A stretch of 64,000 bases of DNA, from NCBI RefSeq assembly GCF_026168755.1, contig NZ_JAPFDR010000003.1:78482-142481 (forward strand), in the 5' to 3' direction. Below the pieces are notes generated by a model, which worked only from the letters and a program-made list of their open reading frames with translations, was not told the origin of the DNA and did no database searches. Source of the DNA: Clostridium sp. GTDB taxonomy: Bacteria; Bacillota; Clostridia; Clostridiales; Clostridiaceae. The first letter of the stretch is position 1. Every line of letters begins with the position of its first letter. Positions 56,830 through 64,000 of this stretch are shown here, piece after piece. The translations under genes were made by a program, and so were the position numbers.

Positions 56830-56885
56830 TTGCAAATAATAAAAAAAAGAATATAATAAACTCATACCCCCTACCTGGGGGGTGT
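56830..56885 (+). promoter_or_regulatory. copA promoter with CsoR-type copper operator
   Basis: TTGCAA (56830-56835) and TATAAT (56852-56857) with a 16-base spacer; then the GC-rich palindrome ATACCCCCTACCTGGGGGGTGT at 56864-56885 over the expected start site. ACCCCC...GGGGGT is the form of CsoR (copper repressor) operators. The block of Cs and Gs stands out sharply in this AT-rich sequence. Confidence 0.85.
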
Positions 56886-56936
56886 GAAAGATAGTAATAA
56901 TTTAAATAAATATTTTTTATTAAAAGGAGTGATATA

Positions 56937-59375
56937 TTGACTAATAAATTTAAAATAAATGGAATGACATGTTCTGCTTGTGCTAATAGAATTGAAAAAG
57001 TAGTTAGCAAGATGGAAGGGGTAGAAGAAGCAAATGTCAATTTTGCAACAGAAACATTAACAGTTAATTATGATGATAAAATAATTACTCAAGAAGATAT
57101 TGAACAAAAGGTTGAAAAAATAGGATTTAAAATACAAAAAAATATTCAATTACATAATTATAAAATAGAAGGAATGACTTGTTCAGCATGTGCAAATAGA
57201 GTTGAAAAAGTTACAAAGAAAATGTCTGGAGTTGAAAATGCAGTAGTTAATTTTGCAACAGAAAAACTTTCAATAAGCTATGATGCAGATGTTATAAATT
57301 TTGGAGATATAAAAGCAAAAGTTGAAAAGGCAGGATATAAATTAATAAGAGAAGATGAACAGAAAGTAGAAGAAAAGAGAAAGAAATTAGATGAAAAAGG
57401 AAAGCTATTCTGGAGATTAATACTATCATTAATATTTGCATTACCCCTTTTAACAATAACAATGGGTCATATGGTGGGAATGCCATTACCTAACATTATG
57501 GATCCAATGATGAACCCACTTAACTTTGCTATAATTCAATTAGTTTTAACAATACCAGTTATGATAATTGGGTATAAATTTTATTATATTGGATATAAAA
57601 ATTTATTTAAATTAAGTCCTAATATGGATTCTTTAATTGCGATAGGTACAAGTGCAGCTTTTATTTATAGTTTATATGGAACATATAAAATTTATACAGG
57701 TGATGGTTCTTATGCTATGAGTTTATATTATGAAGCTGCTGTTACAATACTTGCTTTAATAACTTTAGGTAAATATTTAGAGGCAATTTCTAAAGGAAAA
57801 ACATCTCAAGCAATTAAAAAGCTTATGGGATTAGCTCCAAAGACAGCTACTATTGTAAGAGATGGAAAAGAGTTAGTTATTCCTATAGATGAAGTTATTG
57901 TTGGGGATATAGTTATAGTTAAGCCGGGTGAAAAGTTACCAGTTGATGGTGAAGTTATAGAAGGATCTACTTCAGTTGATGAAGCGATGCTTACAGGTGA
58001 AAGTATCCCAGTTGAGAAGACAATTGGAAGTAAAGTAATAGGAGCTAGTATTAATAAAACAGGATTTATTAAATACAAAGCTACTAAGGTTGGTAAAGAT
58101 ACTGCATTATCTCAAATTATTAAGTTAGTTGAAGATGCTCAAGGATCAAAAGCTCCTATTGCAAAAATGGCAGATATTATTGCATCATACTTTGTACCAA
58201 TAGTAATTGGCTTAGCGATACTTGCTAGTATTGGATGGTTAATTGCTGGTGAAAGTGGAGTATTTGCATTAACAATATTTATTTCAGTTTTAGTTATAGC
58301 TTGTCCATGTGCATTAGGATTAGCAACACCTACAGCAATTATGGTTGGAACAGGAAAAGGAGCAGAATACGGAGTTTTAATTAAAGGTGGAGAAGCTCTA
58401 GAAGTTACTCATCAAATTGATACTATTGTATTTGATAAGACTGGTACTATTACTGAAGGTAAACCAGTAGTAACTGATATTATTACTACTACAATATCAG
58501 AAGAGGAATTATTATCTATAGCAGCAAGCAGTGAAAAAGGTTCAGAGCATCCTTTAGGTGAAGCTATAGTAAAAGGTGCAGAAGAAAGAAATATTAAATT
58601 TAAAGAGATATCTAACTTTAAGGCAATTCCAGGTCATGGAATTCAAGTTGAAATAGAAGGTAAGGTTATCTTACTTGGAAATAAAAAATTAATGACTGAA
58701 AACTCTATTGAAGTTGGAGATTTAGGTGTTAAATCAGATAAATTAGCAAATGAAGGTAAAACACCTATGTATATTTCAATAAATAATAAGTTAGAAGGTA
58801 TCATTGCAGTTGCAGATACAGTTAAACCAAGCAGTAAAGAAGCAATTGAAAATCTTCATAAGATGGGAATCAAAGTTGCTATGATTACTGGAGATAATAA
58901 GAAAACAGCTGATGCTATTGCAAAAAAAGTTGGAATTGATATTGTTCTTGCAGAAGTATTACCAGAGGATAAAGCAAATGAAGTTAAAAAACTTCAAGAA
59001 AAGAGGAGTAAGGTTGCTATGGTTGGTGATGGAATAAATGATGCTCCAGCACTAGCACAAGCAGATATTGGTATAGCAATTGGTACAGGTACTGATGTAG
59101 CTATTGAATCAGCAAATATAGTACTTATGAAAGGTGATTTAAAAGATGTTGCTACAGCAATTAAGTTAAGTAAAGCAACTATTAGAAATATAAAACAAAA
59201 TCTATTTTGGGCATTTGGATATAATGTTTTAGGTATTCCAGTGGCTATGGGAGTGCTTCATATATTTGGAGGACCATTATTAAATCCAATGATAGGAGCA
59301 GCAGCAATGAGCTTAAGTTCAGTTTCAGTTTTAGCAAATGCATTAAGATTAAGAGGATTTAATCCAAATAAATAA
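56937..59375 (+). CDS. copA: Copper-exporting P-type ATPase CopA
   Basis: 812 residues. Two N-terminal heavy-metal-binding domains with MTCSAC (Cys12/Cys15 and Cys82/Cys85), then a P1B-type ATPase: the copper-binding CPC in the membrane (Cys456-Pro457-Cys458), phosphorylation motif DKTGT (Asp500), the TGES loop ([10 protein letters not shown]) and [16 protein letters not shown]. It pumps copper(I) out of the cell. Start TTG, fixed by AGGAG seven bases upstream; no ATG precedes the first metal-binding motif. Followed by a small chaperone gene. Confidence 0.95.
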   Translation: MTNKFKINGMTCSACANRIEKVVSKMEGVEEANVNFATETLTVNYDDKIITQEDIEQKVEKIGFKIQKNIQLHNYKIEGMTCSACANRVEKVTKKMSGVENAVVNFATEKLSISYDADVINFGDIKAKVEKAGYKLIREDEQKVEEKRKKLDEKGKLFWRLILSLIFALPLLTITMGHMVGMPLPNIMDPMMNPLNFAIIQLVLTIPVMIIGYKFYYIGYKNLFKLSPNMDSLIAIGTSAAFIYSLYGTYKIYTGDGSYAMSLYYEAAVTILALITLGKYLEAISKGKTSQAIKKLMGLAPKTATIVRDGKELVIPIDEVIVGDIVIVKPGEKLPVDGEVIEGSTSVDEAMLTGESIPVEKTIGSKVIGASINKTGFIKYKATKVGKDTALSQIIKLVEDAQGSKAPIAKMADIIASYFVPIVIGLAILASIGWLIAGESGVFALTIFISVLVIACPCALGLATPTAIMVGTGKGAEYGVLIKGGEALEVTHQIDTIVFDKTGTITEGKPVVTDIITTTISEEELLSIAASSEKGSEHPLGEAIVKGAEERNIKFKEISNFKAIPGHGIQVEIEGKVILLGNKKLMTENSIEVGDLGVKSDKLANEGKTPMYISINNKLEGIIAVADTVKPSSKEAIENLHKMGIKVAMITGDNKKTADAIAKKVGIDIVLAEVLPEDKANEVKKLQEKRSKVAMVGDGINDAPALAQADIGIAIGTGTDVAIESANIVLMKGDLKDVATAIKLSKATIRNIKQNLFWAFGYNVLGIPVAMGVLHIFGGPLLNPMIGAAAMSLSSVSVLANALRLRGFNPNK

Positions 59376-59441
59376 GTATAATAGTTATTAATAATGTTAA
59401 AATATATGTTATGTTAAAATAGTTGAAAGTGAGGAGATTTT

Positions 59442-59651
59442 ATGAAAAAGAAAATATTAATTGAGGGAATGAGTTGCAAAAACTGTGTGGCTCATGTAAC
59501 TGAAGCTTTAGAAGAGTTAAATGATGCAAAAGGAATTGAAGTTAATTTAGAAGGAAAGTATGCAATAGTAGAAACAAATGAATCTGATGATTTAGTAAAA
59601 GAAAAAGTTGAAGATATGGGATATGATGTAATTAATATAGAAAATATATAG
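59442..59651 (+). CDS. copZ: Copper chaperone CopZ-like protein
   Basis: 69 residues, a single heavy-metal-associated domain (KILIEGMSCKNCVAHVTEAL with the CxxC metal site). It carries copper to CopA. It lies 66 bases after copA with its own RBS (GTGAGGAG) and ends at a strong terminator, so it is likely in the same transcript. Confidence 0.9.
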   Translation: MKKKILIEGMSCKNCVAHVTEALEELNDAKGIEVNLEGKYAIVETNESDDLVKEKVEDMGYDVINIENI

Positions 59652-59652
59652 C

Positions 59653-59690
59653 AAAAAAGAACTGGTATTTAATCAAATATCAGTTCTTTT
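59653..59690. terminator. Terminator between copZ and the antiporter gene
   Basis: AAAAGAACTGGTATTT and AAATATCAGTTCTTTT form a strong stem with an AATC loop; A-run and T-run on either side make it usable from both strands. Confidence 0.88.
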
Positions 59691-59712
59691 CAGTTTATTA
59701 TATAACAAGTCC

Positions 59713-60930
59713 TTAATTAGATATTCCTTGATTTAATAATCTAGGTGATGAAAGTTTTATGCCAATAGCACCAATAGGGGCAGTAATTAATACACTTAAA
59801 ATAGCAATAGCCTGCATTACTTCACCACCAGCAACACCCATTTGCAAAGGGATACCAGCTTTAGCAGACTGAACAGTTGCTTTAGGTAAATAAGCTATCA
59901 CACAAAAGATTATTTCTTTAAAGGATAAGTTAGTTCCAATTAAAGAAATAACAACTCCTATTGATCTAACAGTTAAAGATATAATAAGCATTACTATTCC
60001 TATCCATAAGTAATTTCCAACAAGAGAAGGATTTATTGCCATTCCAACAAAAGCAAATAAATAAATCTTTCCATACTTCCAAACAATATTTATCCCATCT
60101 TGAATTTTAAGAGCTATATCATCTAAAAATGCTCTTAAGAAAAATCCATAAATCATTATAGTTAATAAAGAATTAAAAATTTCTAAGTGAAAAGTATTTT
60201 CTACTAATCTAATTAATAAACAAATTATAAATGCAAAAATAACTCTTAAATCATTAATTTTAATAAAATTTAATAAGTTTTTAGTTAAAAAAGCAAGCAA
60301 CCATCCTATAAATATACTTATAAAAATAGTAATAGGAATAGAAATAAGTTCACTAGCAATAGAAATATATTCTCCATTAGTTCTGGACATATAGACTTCT
60401 AAAAAAGTTGTAAATAATGTAATTGCAACAGTATCATCAGCAGAAGCACCAACTAAAAGCATTTGAGGAATTGCTTTGTCTTGCCCAACTTTTCTTTTAA
60501 TCAAATCAATCATTGATGGAACTAAAACAGCAGGGCTTACAGCAGCTATTATAAATCCTAAAATTGCACCTTGTATAAAAGTAAAATTAAGAAATAGTGT
60601 TGATAAAAAAGCAATTGTTAATCCTTCTAAGAGTGCTGGTATTATACTTAGTAAAATAGCAGGTCTACCTATTTGCTTCATTTGTTTTAAGCTTATTCCA
60701 AGTCCACCTATAAATAATACTGTTACTAAGGCAATATCCTTGATATAAGAAGATATATCTAAAGTTGATTGAGGAACAAGGTTTAAAAATGATGGTCCTA
60801 TAAACATTCCAAGTAAGATCATACCTATAAGAGAAGGGAATTTTATAAACTCTACTAACTTACCACTATAATTAGCTAATATGCCTATTAATATTAAGCT
60901 GATTATAATTATTAAAAACTTAATTAACAT
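59713..60930 (-). CDS. Cation/proton antiporter (CPA2-type) under a fluoride riboswitch
   Basis: 405 residues with about 12 membrane segments, belonging to the sodium/proton exchanger (CPA) group: FPSLIGMILLGMFIGPSFLNL and AAVSPAVLVPSMIDLI are typical, and ASADDTVAITLF carries the paired Asp of the ion site. The ATG at 60930 is preceded by AGGAGG; the upstream in-frame ATG at 61005 lies inside the riboswitch terminator. A fluoride riboswitch precedes it, so the protein probably helps remove fluoride or restore ion or pH balance under fluoride stress. Confidence 0.88.
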   Translation of the reverse strand: MLIKFLIIIISLILIGILANYSGKLVEFIKFPSLIGMILLGMFIGPSFLNLVPQSTLDISSYIKDIALVTVLFIGGLGISLKQMKQIGRPAILLSIIPALLEGLTIAFLSTLFLNFTFIQGAILGFIIAAVSPAVLVPSMIDLIKRKVGQDKAIPQMLLVGASADDTVAITLFTTFLEVYMSRTNGEYISIASELISIPITIFISIFIGWLLAFLTKNLLNFIKINDLRVIFAFIICLLIRLVENTFHLEIFNSLLTIMIYGFFLRAFLDDIALKIQDGINIVWKYGKIYLFAFVGMAINPSLVGNYLWIGIVMLIISLTVRSIGVVISLIGTNLSFKEIIFCVIAYLPKATVQSAKAGIPLQMGVAGGEVMQAIAILSVLITAPIGAIGIKLSSPRLLNQGISN

Positions 60931-60958
60931 AAATAATCCTCCTATAATAAAGTAAAAA

Positions 60959-61010
60959 TAAAAAAAGCTAATGATTTCTACAACAAAAAAAGTTGTAGAA
61001 GTCATTAGCT
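60959..61010 (-). terminator. Fluoride-riboswitch terminator
   Basis: On the minus strand AGCTAATGACTTCTACAAC pairs with GTTGTAGAAATCATTAGCT (one mismatch), followed by TTTTTTT. The 5' arm contains the end of the aptamer, as expected for a transcription-control switch. Confidence 0.92.
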
Positions 61011-61058
61011 ATAATAAGCGGTTTTGATAATTCAAGGGAGAACTTCATTCCCTATATT
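60991..61058 (-). promoter_or_regulatory. Fluoride riboswitch (crcB motif)
   Basis: Minus-strand sequence AGGGAATGAAGTTCTCCCTT followed by AACCGC and AGCTAATGACTTCTAC carries the conserved crcB-motif features: GGnnATGnnGTTCnCC stem-loop, AACCGC-like joining segment, and CTAATGACTNCTAC overlapping the terminator arm. Fluoride binding should disrupt the terminator and allow expression of the antiporter. Confidence 0.92.
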
Positions 61059-61062
61059 TTTG

Positions 61063-61091
61063 ATTGTATCATAAGTAACTATGTATTTCAA
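61063..61091 (-). promoter_or_regulatory. Promoter of the fluoride-riboswitch transcript
   Basis: Minus strand TTGAAA (61091-61086) and TACAAT (61068-61063) with a 17-base spacer, placing the start right at the aptamer. Confidence 0.75.
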
Positions 61092-61362
61092 GAAGTTTGG
61101 ATATTGAAATTTAAATTTACCTTATATTCAGTTATAGAAATCACTATTTGGAATTTTACATTTATATATACAGATTATAATTTTATTTATTTATTCTTAA
61201 AATGAAAATAATAAGTATTATTACAAAAATTTATATATCAAATAGAAGGTTTTTGTGTTAAAATTGTAATAAATTAACAAAGGTTTAATATTATAATGAA
61301 AGATGCAGAAATAAAAGAATAATGTATTAACTAATTACATGATAATGATATGGGAGGAAAGT

Positions 61363-63780
61363 ATGAACTTTAAAGTATTAAGTGGGGATATTTATTTTTC
61401 AAATGAGTTTGTTAAGCTAAATGAGATAAGATTAGAATTTTTGCAAGAGGCCTTTAATTCGTCTTCAATATTTACTGAAGAGTGTATTAAAAAATTCAAT
61501 AGCATTGATCAATTATTAAAGGATGGAGAATATTTTGGATATGAGTATTTAAATGGTTATATTTTAAAAGCCATAAATATTATTAATGAATTTGGAATAG
61601 AAGAAATTAATACTGATACATTTAACAAAAAATATTATTTAGATAGTTATTGTACATGGGAAAATGCTTTAGAGGAAATAAAGAAAGAAAATAACCAAGA
61701 AACTATAGATAGCAATAAAGGAAATGATATAACATATGCTAAGTTAAATATAAATTCTGAATTAATAAAGAAGCCTTTTATATTGAAAGAGAAAAATATA
61801 ATATTAAATAGCGATAAAATTGAAAGTGATATTCCTCTAGAGATAATAAATAAATTAGTTAATTCTATGGTAGAGAGTATATTTAATATTAACTTTGCAG
61901 TAATAGATATTTTAAATCATTATAATATAGCTGAAGTAGCATCATATAATAATTCTGAAGAGATAAGGAAATCAAATAGTTTAATTAAACAGCTATTAGA
62001 AAATAAAATTTCACATGATGAGGAAGAAAATACTATAAAAGAAATAATAAAATTAAATCCTTATAATGAAAATATATATAAGGCTTTATTGTATAAGTAT
62101 GGAGATAAGGATAATCAATTAGAGAGTTTAGGTGAGTTTTTAGGATATAATAATATACATGAATATAAGCATAAATTATTAGATGAATATTATAGAGGAC
62201 TACCAAATGATACTAAAGAAGATATAAATAAATCTAAAGAAAGTATAGTATTATTTGCAAATAAGCTTTCCATTAAAGAATATTCAGAATATGTAGACGA
62301 GCTTGAAAAATTGTTCGTAGATAAAGTTAAATTAGAAGATTCAATAAAAACTAAGGAAATAGAAAAAAATGTTGAAATGGCAACTGTAGAAGTTAGTGAA
62401 AAGATTAGAAAAGATAAAAAAGGTAATAAAATTTGGATAACAACAGGAATTATAGTAGCTAGTTTATTAACTGTATATTTAATAATGACAGTATATTTTA
62501 ACAATCATTTTTTCTTCAGAACATATATAAATGGAGTTAATGTTACTGGAAAAAGTAATAAATCAGCACAAGATTTTATGGAAGAAAAGGCTGATAATTA
62601 TATTTTAACAATTAAAGAGAGAGAAGATAATATTGAAGAGTTAAATGGAAAAAATATTAATTTAAAATATGATTTTACTAATGGAATAAATGAGTTATTA
62701 GAAAGCCAAAATCCATTTTTATGGATTAAATCTATATTTGTTAGTAATCAGTATACAATAACAGAGGGTGTTTCTTATGATGAGGAACTATTAAAGCAAT
62801 TTTTAGGTAATCTTAATTGTTTTGATGAATCAAATGTAAAAGAGCCTGTAAGTGCTTATATTAATTACACAGGTAATGGATATGAAATTGTAAAAGAGGA
62901 TAATGGTAATAAAATAAAATATGATGAATTTTACTCAAAGGTATTGAATAATATTCAAAATATAAATTATGTTTTAGATTTAGAGAAGGAAAAATGTTAT
63001 GAGGAACCAAAGTATACTAGTAAAGCAGATGCTGTGGTTCAAGCTAAAAATACTGTTGATAAATATATAGAATCAAAAATTACTTATACTACTTCAGGAG
63101 ATGAAATAGTAATAGATTCAAGCTTAATAAATACATGGATTAATATAGATGAAGATTTTAATGTTACACTTAATGAAGATTCTATTAGAGCGTATATAAA
63201 TGAATTAGGAGATAAGTATGATAATATAGGAGATGCTAGAACACTTACTAGATGGTCAGGTGAAGTTATTAAGGTTAGTACGACACCAGGAATATATTAT
63301 ATAGATAGAGATACAACTATAGCAGAAATAGTTGAAGCTATAAGTAATGGAGCTGAAACAACAAAAGAATTATCATTTAAAACCCCAAGTGCAACTGATG
63401 ATTATGTAATAAATACTTTTGTTGAAGTTGATTTAACTAATCAAACAATCGTTTATTATAAAAATGGTGAATTAATTACTCAAGGAAATGTGGTTACAGG
63501 GGATGTAAGTAAAGGATATTCTACTCCAGCAGGAGTATATAGATTAGATTGGAAGAGGAAAGATTTTGTATTAAGAGGTGATGGATATGCTGCACCAGTT
63601 AGCTTCTGGATGCCATTCAATGGAGGAATAGGGCTTCATGATGCAAGCTGGAGAAGTAGTTTTGGAGGAAGTATATATAAAAATAATGGATCACATGGAT
63701 GTGTTAATATGCCATATAGTGTAGCAGAGGCAATTTATAATAATATTGAAGATAAAACTACAATAATTTGTAGCTATTAG
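61363..63780 (+). CDS. Membrane L,D-transpeptidase (YkuD) with large N-terminal cytoplasmic domain
   Basis: 805 residues from the ATG at 61363 (RBS GGGAGG; an in-frame ATG at 61339 lies upstream of it). Residues 1-355 are charged and mostly helical with no signal peptide, including a repeat-like unit LNPYNENIYKALLYKYGDKD; then one membrane segment (about 357-379); an outer region of about 300 residues resembling the PG_binding_4/YoaR-type domain; and a C-terminal YkuD domain (about 680-805) with catalytic Cys780 in SHGCVNMP. It makes 3-3 cross-links in peptidoglycan. The large inner domain is unusual for this family and may report on cell state or bind a partner. Confidence 0.88.
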   Translation: MNFKVLSGDIYFSNEFVKLNEIRLEFLQEAFNSSSIFTEECIKKFNSIDQLLKDGEYFGYEYLNGYILKAINIINEFGIEEINTDTFNKKYYLDSYCTWENALEEIKKENNQETIDSNKGNDITYAKLNINSELIKKPFILKEKNIILNSDKIESDIPLEIINKLVNSMVESIFNINFAVIDILNHYNIAEVASYNNSEEIRKSNSLIKQLLENKISHDEEENTIKEIIKLNPYNENIYKALLYKYGDKDNQLESLGEFLGYNNIHEYKHKLLDEYYRGLPNDTKEDINKSKESIVLFANKLSIKEYSEYVDELEKLFVDKVKLEDSIKTKEIEKNVEMATVEVSEKIRKDKKGNKIWITTGIIVASLLTVYLIMTVYFNNHFFFRTYINGVNVTGKSNKSAQDFMEEKADNYILTIKEREDNIEELNGKNINLKYDFTNGINELLESQNPFLWIKSIFVSNQYTITEGVSYDEELLKQFLGNLNCFDESNVKEPVSAYINYTGNGYEIVKEDNGNKIKYDEFYSKVLNNIQNINYVLDLEKEKCYEEPKYTSKADAVVQAKNTVDKYIESKITYTTSGDEIVIDSSLINTWINIDEDFNVTLNEDSIRAYINELGDKYDNIGDARTLTRWSGEVIKVSTTPGIYYIDRDTTIAEIVEAISNGAETTKELSFKTPSATDDYVINTFVEVDLTNQTIVYYKNGELITQGNVVTGDVSKGYSTPAGVYRLDWKRKDFVLRGDGYAAPVSFWMPFNGGIGLHDASWRSSFGGSIYKNNGSHGCVNMPYSVAEAIYNNIEDKTTIICSY

Positions 63781-63781
63781 T

Positions 63782-63831
63782 AATAACTTCGCAATACTAT
63801 TAAATAAATGTATTGCGAAGTTATTATTATT
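63782..63831 (+). terminator. Terminator after the L,D-transpeptidase gene
   Basis: AATAACTTCGCAATAC and GTATTGCGAAGTTATT form a perfect 16 bp stem with a 12-base loop, then ATTATTT. Confidence 0.92.
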
Positions 63832-64000
63832 TAATATAAAAAAATAGAAGTAAATTAAAATATGTGAATCAAGATTTAAATAATTTTAAAATTCTGAAAA
63901 TAGATATTATTTATTATTTATAACTAAATATATAATTTAAAATTATAAACAAAAAGTATTACTAAATACTAACATAAAAGCTGAAAGTTTACCCCAAATG
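63832..64000. other. AT-rich end of window with no recognised feature
   Basis: About 170 bases of A/T-rich sequence after the last terminator. No coding frame or known RNA is visible before the window ends. Confidence 0.5.

Overview
The window is a very AT-rich chromosomal segment of a motile, Gram-positive, endospore-former-type clostridium, most likely Clostridium sensu stricto. The support is the low GC content, strong GGAGG-type ribosome binding sites, frequent TTG/GTG starts, T-box, SAM, guanine and fluoride leader RNAs, the clostridial flagellar gene order and an LPKTG-anchored surface enzyme with a class D-like sortase. The species cannot be fixed from the sequence alone. I see no prophage, CRISPR array, transposase or rRNA operon.

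Layout. 1-11.3 kb: the distal half of a flagellar/chemotaxis-motor operon (flgD end, flgE, motAB, fliO, fliPQR, flhB, flhA, fliA, flgF/flgG, fliM, fliN), closed by a terminator. 11.4-13.2 kb: a TrpR-like regulator and glmM. 13.4-22.2 kb: the branched-chain amino acid operon ilvN-leuC-leuD-leuB-ilvD-ilvB-ilvC behind an isoleucine-type T-box leader; related inverted-repeat elements lie on both sides of ilvD. 22.2-25 kb: a CPBP membrane protease, then a guanine riboswitch and purine permease. 25.2-32.6 kb: T-box-controlled gltX, two small odd proteins (one Gln/Asn-rich, one Cys-rich), glnS, a DUF1540 protein, a second CPBP protease and a homoserine dehydrogenase without an ACT domain. 32.9-37.5 kb: a 1535-residue secreted GH20-type glycosidase ending in LPKTG. 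37.7-42.3 kb: an EamA exporter, a 5-formyl-THF cyclo-ligase, and a SAM-riboswitch operon metY-hom. 42.3-45.6 kb: a stand-alone rpsD preceded by a near-perfect Fur box, and T-box-controlled thrS. 46.1-47.9 kb: two identical tRNA-Gly genes bracketing an HNH nuclease gene and an unknown gene, then tRNA-Lys. 48-50.5 kb: a SAM riboswitch with a NhaC-family (MetT-like) transporter, ispF, and a small basic protein. 50.6-54.1 kb: sortase, a protein that looks like a SigI C-terminal domain fused to an RsgI anti-sigma factor, rluF, a cluster of DnaA boxes and a DUF4163/DUF3298 secreted protein. 54.2-64 kb: aldehyde dehydrogenase, mannose-1-phosphate guanylyltransferase, copper export (copA-copZ behind a CsoR-type operator), a cation/proton antiporter under a fluoride riboswitch, and a membrane L,D-transpeptidase with a large cytoplasmic domain.

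How it fits together. Amino acid supply is controlled largely by RNA: tRNA-sensing leaders for Ile/BCAA synthesis, GluRS and ThrRS; SAM sensing for homoserine/homocysteine synthesis and for putative methionine uptake. The LPKTG glycosidase, the sortase and the L,D-transpeptidase form a cell-surface theme. The observations I would follow first are the SigI-RsgI fusion beside the sortase, the fluoride-riboswitch antiporter, the Fur box on a stand-alone S4 gene, the DnaA-box cluster at 53.2-53.5 kb, and the nuclease segment between duplicated tRNA-Gly genes.
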